A stretch of DNA of 50,642 nucleotides from Colwellia sp. D2M02. Its GTDB lineage: Bacteria > Pseudomonadota > Gammaproteobacteria > Enterobacterales > Alteromonadaceae. Position numbers and translations under genes: made by a program. The stretch covers positions 89,096 to 139,737 of the forward strand of contig NZ_JAHKPW010000064.1 of NCBI RefSeq assembly GCF_018860755.1, written 5' to 3'. Below the pieces are notes generated by a model, which was not told the DNA's origin, searched no databases, and was given only the letters and a program-made list of their open reading frames with translations. Below, piece by piece: positions 9,340 through 18,200 of this stretch; positions within the stretch are counted from its first letter, which is position 1; each line of letters starts with the position of its first letter.

Positions 9340-9676
9340 CTACTTTTTCCTTATTTATTTGCTGCGCCCAATACTCAGACCATTGACCTAATGGAGTAAT
9401 AATCGCGAATAGCTCAACTCCCGTCGGTGTTAGTTGATAACCTAACGAGGTTGACTCAACCAAGCTTAGGGCTTTTAATTCTTTTAAACGTGTGTTTAAT
9501 AAACTCGGCGATATTTTTTCACAACGCTGCTGCAAATCCCTAAAAGTTGCACTGCCTTTGCTGAGCTGCCATATAACTCCTAAAGCCCATGTACGTCCCA
9601 ATAAATCGAGTAATGCCATAATAGGTTTACCTGTTTTAGAGCCACGAACTTGTTCTCCGGGTATGGGGATCGACAT
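9329..9676 (-). CDS. HxlR-family winged-helix transcriptional regulator
   Basis: A 115-residue DNA-binding protein. Residues about 20-100 form the HxlR winged helix: ALDLLGRTWALGVIWQLSKG-type helix, SPSLLNTRLKELKALSLVE recognition helix, then the wing GYQLTPTGVEL. Members respond to redox or small molecules, usually as repressors of adjacent genes. It overlaps nudC by 11 bp. Upstream lie two tandem copies of a palindrome (9714-9753), which I take as its own operator. The residues give no clue to the signal. Confidence 0.88.
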   Translation of the reverse strand: MSIPIPGEQVRGSKTGKPIMALLDLLGRTWALGVIWQLSKGSATFRDLQQRCEKISPSLLNTRLKELKALSLVESTSLGYQLTPTGVELFAIITPLGQWSEYWAQQINKEKVDDI

Positions 9677-9713
9677 AATATTCCTCTGTTATTAAATTAT
9701 CGGCAATAAGGAT

Positions 9714-9753
9714 GCTACTATATTAGTAGCTATATTGCTACTTTATTAGTAGC
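9714..9753. promoter_or_regulatory. tandem palindromic operator upstream of HxlR-nudC
   Basis: Two 17-bp palindromes, GCTACTATATTAGTAGC (9714-9730, perfect arms) and GCTACTTTATTAGTAGC (9737-9753, one mismatch), are 23 bp apart centre to centre. They lie 38-77 bp upstream of the HxlR start. Spacing close to two helical turns suggests cooperative dimer binding on one DNA face. Confidence 0.65.
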
Positions 9754-9828
9754 ACAAGGGTATTCAACTTACGGAGAGTTTACATATAAGCCAATATCTA
9801 CAGTTATTACTTAATAACAATCAGTTAG

Positions 9829-9981
9829 CTTGAAAGGGTATTTTTATTTGAAGTTAAATGTTTTTTCCAAACAAGAAATCGTTTAAATTACAGCCAAGTA
9901 ACGGCACTTAAAGAAGATAATAAGTATACTTTTGAGGATGCATTTGAGCGGATTATATTTGTATACGAAAAAGGTGCTTGA
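9829..9981 (+). other. possible degraded coding remnant in a 479-bp gene-free stretch
   Basis: An open frame of 50 codons with no start codon ends at TGA 9979-9981 and encodes a protein-like tail (ALKEDNKYTFEDAFERII, then FVYEKGA). The composition looks coding, but there is no ATG/GTG with a ribosome-binding site, and the preceding in-frame stop is TAG at 9826. It may be the 3' end of a decayed gene. The rest of 9677-10155 holds the operator at 9714, the hairpin at 10022 and the terminator at 10111. Confidence 0.2.
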
Positions 9982-10021
9982 CGGTTATAGGATGTAATAA
10001 AAGCAACAACTCAAGGAGCAA

Positions 10022-10055
10022 AGCTACCTAAATAAAGTAAGTTATTTAGGTAGCT
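10022..10055. repeat. perfect 14-bp inverted repeat
   Basis: AGCTACCTAAATAA (10022-10035) and its exact complement (10042-10055) enclose a 6-nt loop. No T-run follows on either strand, so a standard terminator is not obvious. It lies 40 bp after the possible coding remnant. Confidence 0.5.
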
Positions 10056-10110
10056 ACCTTAGCCATACTGACCAATGCTAACTAACTTGTAGCAATGGAC
10101 AATAAAAACA

Positions 10111-10153
10111 AAAAAGCCCCTTCCACCATAAGGGTATTACAGGGGCTTTTTTT
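10111..10153. terminator. intrinsic terminator after yceI
   Basis: Arms GCCCCT/AGGGGC are flanked by A6 on one side and T7 on the other, directly after the yceI stop on the minus strand. The long interior (about 21 nt) can fold further through CCTT/AAGG. Confidence 0.8.
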
Positions 10154-10155
10154 AC

Positions 10156-10743
10156 TTACTGCCTTATACCTTCAATGTGTAAGCCCATTTCAACATGGGT
10201 CGATGCTGGACCTAAATTGTAGCTAATATTATAGTCTGTCAACTTCAAGCTAGTTGTCCCTGAAAAACCAGCGCGGTAACCGCCCCACGGATCTTGACCT
10301 TCGCCCACTTTTACTACATCAAATGAAATCGTTTTAGTGACACCTTTTAACGTAAAGTCACCTGTTACAACCGCATTTTCAGCATCGCTAAACTTGATGC
10401 TTTTACTAACAAAAGTCGCCTTAGGAAATTTTTTAACATCTAAAAAGTCATTACCTCTTAGGTGTTTATCACGTTCGGCATGATTAGAGTCAATACTGTT
10501 AGTGTCAATTTCAATGTTAATTTTCGCTTGGTTAGGGCTCTTTGCATCATATGAAAAGTCGCCGTCAAAATGGTTAAATCTTCCTAATAGCCAGCTATAG
10601 CCTAAATGTTTAATTTTAAATTCAACAAAAGCATGAGCGCCTTCTACATCAACCTTATAGTCAGCCGCTTGTACACTATGTGCTGCCACGCCACTAAGTA
10701 ACGTACTTAATAATAAGCCACTTGCTAATACTGTATTTTTCAT
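10156..10743 (-). CDS. yceI: YceI family periplasmic protein
   Basis: A 195-residue exported lipocalin-like protein. I start it at ATG 10743 (MKNTVLASGLLLS), since AAAGGA precedes it and the signal peptide begins there, with cleavage near VQA-ADYKV. The family core is seen in VDVEGAHAFVEFKIKHLGYSW, TNSIDSNHAERDKHLRGNDF and FTLKGVTKTISFDV. YceI proteins bind polyisoprenoids such as ubiquinone precursors in the barrel. It lies 109 bp downstream of a cytochrome b561 gene on the same strand, a common pairing, so a role in quinone or redox chemistry of the membrane/periplasm is likely. Confidence 0.93.
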   Translation of the reverse strand: MKNTVLASGLLLSTLLSGVAAHSVQAADYKVDVEGAHAFVEFKIKHLGYSWLLGRFNHFDGDFSYDAKSPNQAKINIEIDTNSIDSNHAERDKHLRGNDFLDVKKFPKATFVSKSIKFSDAENAVVTGDFTLKGVTKTISFDVVKVGEGQDPWGGYRAGFSGTTSLKLTDYNISYNLGPASTHVEMGLHIEGIRQ

Positions 10744-10852
10744 AAAGTTTTCCTTTCGTTTGGTTGTATATTGATTGTGCATTAATAATGTATCGTTACG
10801 TGCTATTTCACACTAACGGCATTGCTGTTTATTTACTTTGCTCTTACTTTAA

Positions 10853-11413
10853 TCATTTATTACTGGGTAGTACTTTAAGCATACGCACTAAGGTATTATT
10901 TTTATTTATAAAATGATGTTTAAGTGCGGCTAAAGCATGCCCTGCACTTAATACAATAAGTGCCCAAGCCAGTATTTCATGAATCTCACCAGCTATATCT
11001 TCTTGGTTTTCAAAACTAAACGGTATTGCGGGTATTGAAACAACACCAAATACATCAATTGCTCGGCCATCAGCCGTTGAAATTAAATAACCACTTAACA
11101 TTAATACTGCCATTAAAATATACAAAAAAATGTGCCCGTAATGCGCAAGGCCTTTTTCAAAACGACTGGCATTATTGTCTGCGCTTTGTGGAGTAACATT
11201 AACGAAGCGCCAAACCATACGCAGTAATAGCACTATAAATAAAGTCATGCCAATGCTTTTATGTAAATCTAACGAGCCTTTATACCAAGTGTCGTAATAG
11301 GTTAACTCCACCATATATAGACCTAAGCCAAAAACTGAAAATATTGTAATTGCCATGAGCCAATGAATAACAATTGCAATCAAACCATAGCCATTTGGTG
11401 AGTTTTTTAACAT
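10853..11413 (-). CDS. cytochrome b561
   Basis: A 186-residue four-helix di-haem b inner-membrane protein. Candidate haem ligands are His in AIVIHWLMAIT (~17), LDLHKSIGM (~50), and the two His in IHEILAWALIVLSAGHALAALKHH (helix 4). Length and helix pattern match the prokaryotic cytochrome b561 (CybB) family, which oxidises quinol or superoxide and may pass electrons to periplasmic partners. It is upstream of yceI and divergent from a LysR regulator, with a palindrome in the shared intergenic region. Confidence 0.93.
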   Translation of the reverse strand: MLKNSPNGYGLIAIVIHWLMAITIFSVFGLGLYMVELTYYDTWYKGSLDLHKSIGMTLFIVLLLRMVWRFVNVTPQSADNNASRFEKGLAHYGHIFLYILMAVLMLSGYLISTADGRAIDVFGVVSIPAIPFSFENQEDIAGEIHEILAWALIVLSAGHALAALKHHFINKNNTLVRMLKVLPSNK

Positions 11414-11496
11414 ACTCGCTCCTTATCCCGAGTTGTTTACATTGCCATATCATAACCAAGTTATAGCTAGCAAAATATAACTATAAATGCGAAACT

Positions 11497-11516
11497 GTTG
11501 TGCATATTTGCACAAC
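11497..11516. promoter_or_regulatory. perfect palindrome in the lysR/cyt b561 divergent region
   Basis: GTTGTGCATATTTGCACAAC is an exact 8-bp inverted repeat with a 4-nt centre, ending 12 bp before the LysR start codon. It fits the T-N11-A form of LysR-type boxes. Its position suggests autoregulation of the LysR gene and possibly control of cytochrome b561. Confidence 0.6.
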
Positions 11517-11528
11517 TAAAGAATTTAA

Positions 11529-12398
11529 ATGAAGAATATTTCATGGGATGATTATAAAACAGCATATCAAGTAGCCCTTGATGGGAGCCTCAGCAAGGCT
11601 GGTAAGTCTCTAAATATTAACCATTCAACGGTACTAAGGCGTATTAACCAACTAGAACAAGCGCTAAACGTTAAGCTTTTTATTCGTCATCAACGAGGTT
11701 ATAAGTTAACCGACGCGGGCTTTATTCTTATGGATGAAATGCCTGAGCTATTAGCTAAGTTTGCTAGCTTAGAAAACAAACTCCAACATGTTGAAGGGGA
11801 TATTAGTGGTGAGCTTAGAATCACCACTGTAAGTTCATACTCTCCGGTACTTACTTTGAAATTAAAGCTGTTTTTACAAGAATACCCTAACATTCGTATT
11901 AAGCTGATCTCGACCGATACGATTATCGCCCTAGACTCTGGTGAAGCACATATCTCGTTACGCGCTGGGCCTAGACCAAACGGTGTCGATTTAATTGTCA
12001 AAGAATTGATGCCATTAAATACTCAATATTACGCAAGTTCTGACTATGTTGAAACATATGGCATACCAGCAACACTTGCTGATCTGAATGAACATTTATG
12101 GGTATTACCTTCAGTTGAAAAGCACCGTATCCCCTTCGTTCAATATGTTCTTGGACATATAGATAAAGATAGAATTGCATTTCAAAGCAATAATTTTCCT
12201 GATATTTATCAAGCCATTATTAATGGTGTAGGCATTGGTCCCTTAGCTAAATATCAAGCATTAACAGACCCTACCCTTTGCCTTGTACCTTTAGATTTAC
12301 CTAAAAAAGATGAGTCAATTTGGTTTGTTTATCATAAGGATTTAAAACGCAGTGCTCGTATCACCTGCTTGTATGACTTCTTGACAACGACACTTTAA
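11529..12398 (+). CDS. LysR-family transcriptional regulator
   Basis: A 289-residue regulator. The N-terminal winged helix (about 5-64) shows WDDYKTAYQVALDGSLSKAG, LNINHSTVLRRINQLEQAL and LFIRHQRGYKLTDAG. The effector domain starts near 90 (ISGELRITTVSSYSPVL) and runs to the C-terminus. The form with WDDYK at the N-terminus is common in Alteromonadales regulators of divergent transporter or redox genes. The target is probably the divergent cytochrome b561-yceI pair (115 bp apart). The effector is unknown. No strong ribosome-binding sequence is visible. Confidence 0.92.
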   Translation: MKNISWDDYKTAYQVALDGSLSKAGKSLNINHSTVLRRINQLEQALNVKLFIRHQRGYKLTDAGFILMDEMPELLAKFASLENKLQHVEGDISGELRITTVSSYSPVLTLKLKLFLQEYPNIRIKLISTDTIIALDSGEAHISLRAGPRPNGVDLIVKELMPLNTQYYASSDYVETYGIPATLADLNEHLWVLPSVEKHRIPFVQYVLGHIDKDRIAFQSNNFPDIYQAIINGVGIGPLAKYQALTDPTLCLVPLDLPKKDESIWFVYHKDLKRSARITCLYDFLTTTL

Positions 12399-12642
12399 GA
12401 TTTTTTGCAATGTATCATCAAGATTACACTTTAATAAAATCAAAAGAATGATACACATTAACCAACTCTGTTTATCGCTAACAATACTTCGCGATAAGGC
12501 GGCATCTAAGGTAGAATAGCCGCTTTAATTCATACGTATGTTAAATATACGCTTAGAAAATATACTTATAAAAATTTTCAGCTATTTATAATGTACAAAC
12601 TGCAACAAATAAACGCCCCGTTAACGTAAGGTACTTTCTACT

Positions 12643-13242
12643 ATGACAACAATCGTTTTAGCTACTGGTAATCAAGGAAAAGTAAACGAATTAGCTCAAT
12701 TACTCGCTGAGCAAGGCATTAGCATTGTACCACAAAGTGATTTTAACGTGCCTGACGTTGCTGAAACTGGTACTACATTTGTTGAAAACGCTATTATTAA
12801 GGCCCGCCATGCTGCAAGTATTACTGGCTTACCAGCAATAGCAGATGATTCAGGTTTAGAAGTTGATGCCTTACAAGGTGCGCCAGGAGTTTATTCAGCG
12901 CGTTATGCACAAGATATAACTCAAGGTAATGTAACAGATGAAGATAATACAAATAAACTGCTTAATGCTTTAGAAAATACACCTGATGATCAACGCAGTG
13001 CTCGTTTTCATTGTGTTTTGGTTTATATGAAACACGCACAAGATCCAACGCCTATTATTTGTCATGGGGTTTGGGAAGGAAGCATTTGCCGTGAAAAACA
13101 AGGTGATCAAGGTTTTGGTTATGATCCCGTTTTTTTCCAAGAAAAGTTACAAATGACCTCTGCACAGTTACCACGAGATATTAAAAATAAACTCAGTCAT
13201 CGCGGGCAAGCATTACAGCAGTTAGTGCAGCGCTTAAAGTAA
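12643..13242 (+). CDS. rdgB: RdgB/HAM1 family non-canonical purine NTP pyrophosphatase
   Basis: A 199-residue cytoplasmic house-cleaning enzyme that hydrolyses dITP, dXTP and ITP to monophosphates. The family start [17 protein letters not shown] is present, with [17 protein letters not shown], the catalytic [23 protein letters not shown] region and FGYDPVFF near the C-terminus. Length equals the E. coli enzyme. It begins the rdgB-hemW-tadA run (37 bp before hemW), a common gammaproteobacterial order for the first two genes. Confidence 0.96.
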   Translation: MTTIVLATGNQGKVNELAQLLAEQGISIVPQSDFNVPDVAETGTTFVENAIIKARHAASITGLPAIADDSGLEVDALQGAPGVYSARYAQDITQGNVTDEDNTNKLLNALENTPDDQRSARFHCVLVYMKHAQDPTPIICHGVWEGSICREKQGDQGFGYDPVFFQEKLQMTSAQLPRDIKNKLSHRGQALQQLVQRLK

Positions 13243-13279
13243 GTTATTCATCATTCACAACCTCAAGAGCTCTTTATTC

Positions 13280-14437
13280 ATGTTAAAAGCACCACCATTA
13301 TCTTTATATATTCATATCCCTTGGTGTGTTGAAAAGTGCCCTTATTGTGATTTTAATTCTCACGCACTGAAAAATACTATTCCAGAGCAAGCTTATGTTG
13401 AAGCACTCATTGAAGACTTAGATGCCGACATTCAACGCTTTAACTTAACAGATCGCCCTTTGCACTCTATTTTTATTGGTGGGGGCACCCCAAGTTTGTT
13501 TTCACCAGAGGCGATTGAGTCTTTGTTAACACAAGTACTCGCCCGCTTTACACATAAAGCTGATATTGAAATAACCTTAGAAGCGAACCCCGGCACGGTT
13601 GAAGCAGACAAGTTTGTTGGTTTTTTTAACGCCGGCGTATCTCGTTTATCTATTGGCGTACAAAGTTTTGCCTCAGATAAGCTCATCAAGCTCGGTCGCA
13701 TTCATGACAGTAATCAAGCGAAAAAAGCGGCCGATTTAGCGACAAAGTGTGGTGTGAGTAGCTTTAATTTAGACTTAATGCACGGTTTACCAAATCAATC
13801 TATAGACAATGCATTAGATGATTTAAAAACCGCGATTAGCCTTAACCCAACCCATATATCGTGGTATCAGCTCACCATAGAGCCTAATACTGCTTTTCAT
13901 TCTAAACCGCCAACGCTGCCACAAGACGATATTCTTTGGGAGATTCAAGACCAAGGCGTAAAACTATTAACCGAAGCGGGTTATATTCAATATGAAATAT
14001 CAGCCTACGCTAAAAAAGGTTATCAATGCCAACATAATCTTAACTATTGGCAGTTTGGTGATTACTTAGGTATTGGTTGTGGTGCTCACGGTAAGGTTAC
14101 CGACACCTTAGCGCAAAAAATATATAGAACCGTTAAAGTTAAACACCCGAAAGGCTATCTTGATCAACACCGTGAACATCTTGATCATTTAACTGAGGTT
14201 GATAAAAGTGAACGTCCGTTTGAGTTTATGATGAACCAACTCAGACTACATACCAGCTTTAATGTAACCGACTACCAAAATACTACCGGGCTAGGTATTG
14301 AAACCATTGAACCAACTTTACTCATCGCGCAACAAAAAGGCTTAATGGAGTCTAGCAATCACAACGGTATAGTACTTTGGCAAGTCACCAAAAACGGACA
14401 ACGTTTTTTAAACGATTTATTAGAGCTTTTCTTATGA
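13280..14437 (+). CDS. hemW: radical SAM haem chaperone HemW
   Basis: A 385-residue HemW (formerly called oxygen-independent coproporphyrinogen oxidase-like). The radical SAM cluster motif WCVEKCPYCDF gives Cys16, Cys20 and Cys23, the CX3CX2C ligand set. IFIGGGTPSLF is the SAM-binding glycine motif, and the HemW C-terminal domain follows (HNLNYWQFGDYLGIGCGAHG). Established work shows that HemW binds haem and delivers it to target proteins. Its stop overlaps the tadA start as ATGA. Confidence 0.95.
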   Translation: MLKAPPLSLYIHIPWCVEKCPYCDFNSHALKNTIPEQAYVEALIEDLDADIQRFNLTDRPLHSIFIGGGTPSLFSPEAIESLLTQVLARFTHKADIEITLEANPGTVEADKFVGFFNAGVSRLSIGVQSFASDKLIKLGRIHDSNQAKKAADLATKCGVSSFNLDLMHGLPNQSIDNALDDLKTAISLNPTHISWYQLTIEPNTAFHSKPPTLPQDDILWEIQDQGVKLLTEAGYIQYEISAYAKKGYQCQHNLNYWQFGDYLGIGCGAHGKVTDTLAQKIYRTVKVKHPKGYLDQHREHLDHLTEVDKSERPFEFMMNQLRLHTSFNVTDYQNTTGLGIETIEPTLLIAQQKGLMESSNHNGIVLWQVTKNGQRFLNDLLELFL

Positions 14438-14961
14438 GTGAATTAAATAAAAAACCATTAAATGTGGCTAGTGACAATCATGAAAAAGATGATGTGTACT
14501 TTATGCAGCAAGCTTATGCATTAGCACAACAAGCCGAACAACATAATGAGATTCCTGTAGGGGCGGTTGTCGTGTACCAAGGAGAAATAATTGGCCGAGG
14601 GTTTAACCAGTCAATTATGACTAACGACCCCTCTGCACACGCTGAAATGTTAGCGATACGAGCAGCAGGAAAACAGCTTAACAACTACCGTTTAATTGAT
14701 TGCACGTTGTACGTAACATTAGAGCCCTGCCCTATGTGTGCTGGTTTATTAGTACACAGTCGAATAAAGCGTTTAGTTTGCGCCAGCCCTGACTTAAAAA
14801 CAGGCTCAGCAGGTAGTGCTTTAAACCTCACTAATAATGAACAACTTAATCATCAAATTGAAACAAGTATCGGTGTAATGCAAGCTGAGTGTAGTCAATT
14901 ATTGTCAAACTTTTTCAAGCGCAGACGTGCTGAGAAGAAAGCACTTAAAAATAAAAAATAA
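14434..14961 (+). CDS. tadA: tRNA-specific adenosine deaminase TadA
   Basis: A 175-residue zinc deaminase that makes inosine at the wobble position of tRNA-Arg(ACG). I start it at 14434 (MSELNKKP), where ATGA overlaps the hemW stop; a longer open frame would run inside hemW. The zinc ligands and catalytic Glu are His69 and Glu71 (SAHAEMLAIR), Cys99 and Cys102 (EPCPMCAGLLVHSR). The C-terminus is Lys/Arg-rich (FFKRRRAEKKALKNKK), as is usual for TadA. The N-terminal 20 residues extend beyond the E. coli protein. Confidence 0.95.
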   Translation: MSELNKKPLNVASDNHEKDDVYFMQQAYALAQQAEQHNEIPVGAVVVYQGEIIGRGFNQSIMTNDPSAHAEMLAIRAAGKQLNNYRLIDCTLYVTLEPCPMCAGLLVHSRIKRLVCASPDLKTGSAGSALNLTNNEQLNHQIETSIGVMQAECSQLLSNFFKRRRAEKKALKNKK

Positions 14962-15213
14962 CGGGCACACTCTTCGAGTTTCAGCGTTACTCACCCGCTA
15001 CTTTTACTCTCAAAAGCATGTAAACTAACTCCCCCATCGGTATAAAATACCGCCAAGCAACTTATTTTTAAGTAATTGATAGCTAATCTTATTTCTTGTG
15101 CTAACTTATAAAGGTTAACCTTGTATAAGTTCTATGAGCATGCATGGCGCTGCCTGTGCATAACTGCGAACAAACCACAATAACTAAAAACAACTCACGA
15201 ATACATAATATAA

Positions 15214-18200
15214 ATGCAGTTATCAAAACAACCACTATCTACTAACGATACAGAAAAGCTACTGACGATAGGTAGGGCTAAATACCCTATTAGTAAACAA
15301 ATACCTATTATGTCGTTTGCAGTTGTATTAATTGCCACTATTTTGATTAGTTTTTTCTTCTACTTTGAAACAGAGAAGTTATTAACCAAACAAACTGAAC
15401 ATGAGTTAGCAATTGAAACCAGCTTAGTCGAGCCAATTATTGAGCAACTTTATAGCCAAGCTTATTCAGATACGCTTTTTTTAAGTAAAACCCCAGCTAT
15501 TCAAGAGATGATAACGGCGATAAAAAATAGTAATAAAGAAAACTCGCGATTGTGGCGCAGTCGGTTAGAACAAATATTCTCGGAGTTTATTGCTCATAAA
15601 GATTACTATTACCAAGTTCGTTATATTGGTTTAGCTAATAATGGCTTAGAGCTCGCTAATGTCCGCAATGATGTACCGCAAAAGATTACCCCTGAACAGG
15701 CTTTACAAGAAAAGTTAAACCGCCCTTACTTCCAAGCTACAATGCAACGTGCTGATGGAGATGTGTATTTCTCTAAGGTAGAGCTGGCAAAAAATCATGG
15801 TCGAATCGAGCTCCCTTTCAAGCCGGTATTACGTATTGCCACCCCTGTGTTTGACGAAAGTACACAAGCGTTTTTTGGCATAATTGTTATTAACCTCGAC
15901 TTTAATCAGTTTGTTTTGACCCTTAAAGAAAAAATGTTGGGACAACTATCCTTTTATTTAACCAACCAAGCTGGAGACTTCATTTATCACCCTGATAACA
16001 CTAAAACTTTTGGTTTTGACTTAGGTGAGCGGCATTTACTACAAAATGATTTTCCTAGCTTACAAAATGTTGTTGAAAATAACTTGGCAGAAATGTCTTT
16101 AATTCGTGTGAACATTGATAACAAAAGCTACCTTGGTCACTTTCGCAACTTAGCATTAAATAAGTTCAGTGGTGCTAACCCGCTTAACTTACTGGTATTA
16201 AAAGACACTTCTGAAATAGAGTTAAAGTTACAATCGTTGAAAATTAAAAGTATCTTGTTCGGTGGAATACTAGCACTAGTTACCTTAGTTATCGCCATAT
16301 TCTTAGCTAAAAAAATAACCACGCCGCTACAGCAAATTACCGAAAATATTAGCGCTTTAGAAAAAAGCACTAGTGTCCAAAAACTCCCTCTAGCTAGCAA
16401 CAGCGAAGTGGGCGTATTAGCACGTTGTTTTCATAACCTGCTTATTCAAATACAAAGCGCTTTAAAAGAGCAGCAACATTCAGCTTTATTAGCTAAGCAA
16501 GCAGCCAACAAAATCACCGCTATTTTTAATAGTACCGCAGAAGGATTTATTACGATTAATGAGCAAGGCATCATTACCTCATTCAATGCCGCTGCTCAGC
16601 TTATGTTTGGCTATTCTGAAGTTGAAGTAGTCGGAGAAAACATTAGTATCTTAATGCCGACAAATCACAGCATTAAACATGATGAATATATTAAGAATTA
16701 CCTTGCTACCGGCCTAGCAGGTATTATTGGTGTTGGACGAAAGTTAACCGCCAAGAAGAAATCAGGCGAGATGTTCCCTATACACTTAGCGATATCAAAA
16801 GCCGAAAATGAAGAAGGTATAATATTTACGGGTGTAATTCGTGATACATCAAAAGAAGCCCTTCTTGAGCTTGAAAAAGAGGCTCATCAAAAAGAGTTAA
16901 TTGAAGTGAATGAAAGAATGAGCTTAGCCACTCATGCGGCAAATATTGGTATTTGGCAATATGACATTCTTAGCGATAGGTTAGAGTGGGATGATCAAAT
17001 GTTTATTATCTATGGTTATGACAAAACCAAATTTAATAACACTATCACAGATTGGAAAAGTGCTGTACACCCTGATGACTTAGAAGATTCCGTCAGCGCC
17101 ATCAATAATGCCATTAAAAATAAAAGTTCATTTGAGCATGAATTTAGAGTAATTCAAGACAATGGCAATATAAGATATATAAAAGCAATGGCGCTAACCA
17201 AGCAAAATGATGCGGGTGAAACAAATCAAATTATTGGTGTTAATTTCGATGTAACAGAACGTAAAGAAGTAGAGCGTCAACATATTGCGGCAAAAGAAAT
17301 AGCTGAAGAAGCTACGCGCCATAAGGCAGAGTTTTTAGCCAGTATGAGCCATGAAATTCGCACACCGATGAATGGGATTCTAGGAATGCTAGGTTTACTC
17401 AAGCGCAACCCGTTAAGCGACGAGCAGCTTCATCGGGTAAATTTAGCCAACTCAAGCGCTGAGGCGCTACTCAATTTACTTAATGATATTCTTGATTTTT
17501 CAAAAGTCGAAGCGGGTAAATTAGATCTTGAAATTATTGACTTTGATTTAAGAAAATTATTTGGTGAGTTTGTTGAGTCTGTCGCATTAAAAGGTCAAGA
17601 AAAAAATATAGAAATCATTTTAGATAACAGAGGCATAGAGCAAAGCCATGTCAAAGGCGACCCTGGTAGAATAAGACAAATTTTACATAACCTCACCAGC
17701 AATGCGATAAAGTTTACTCAGCAAGGTGAAATTGTTATTACTGCAGCCTTAGTCAAGAAAGAGGCAAATAGTGATAAATTGCTTCTGCAATGCCAAGTAA
17801 CTGATACCGGCATAGGAATTCCAGAAAAAAAAGTAGCTATTATTTTTGAGTCATTCACACAAGTTGACGCTTCAACTACAAGGCAATACGGCGGTACAGG
17901 CCTAGGATTAGCTATTTGTAAGCAGTTATGCACCATGATGAATGGTGATATTAGCGTTGAGAGTACATTGGATAAAGGTTCAACATTTACTTTCACTATA
18001 GAGCTATCGGAGTCAGATCACGCTTATGAGGTTATGCCCTCAACCCCTATCAACAATACTGAAATTCTAATCGTAGATGATAATACAACTAACTTACTTG
18101 TACTCAAAGAGCAACTAGAGTTGTGGGGAGCAAATGTGCATCAAGCTGACAGTGGCGAAAGTGCACTTCAATTACTCAATCAATCGGTAATACTAGAACA

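Noticed and set aside
12409-12460. AATGTATCAT/ATGATACA inverted repeat after the LysR gene
   Set aside because: The arms are short and about 30 bp apart, with no supporting context.
14377-14433. Longer tadA frame beginning inside hemW
   Set aside because: ATGA overlap at 14434 and the family N-terminus favour the shorter protein.
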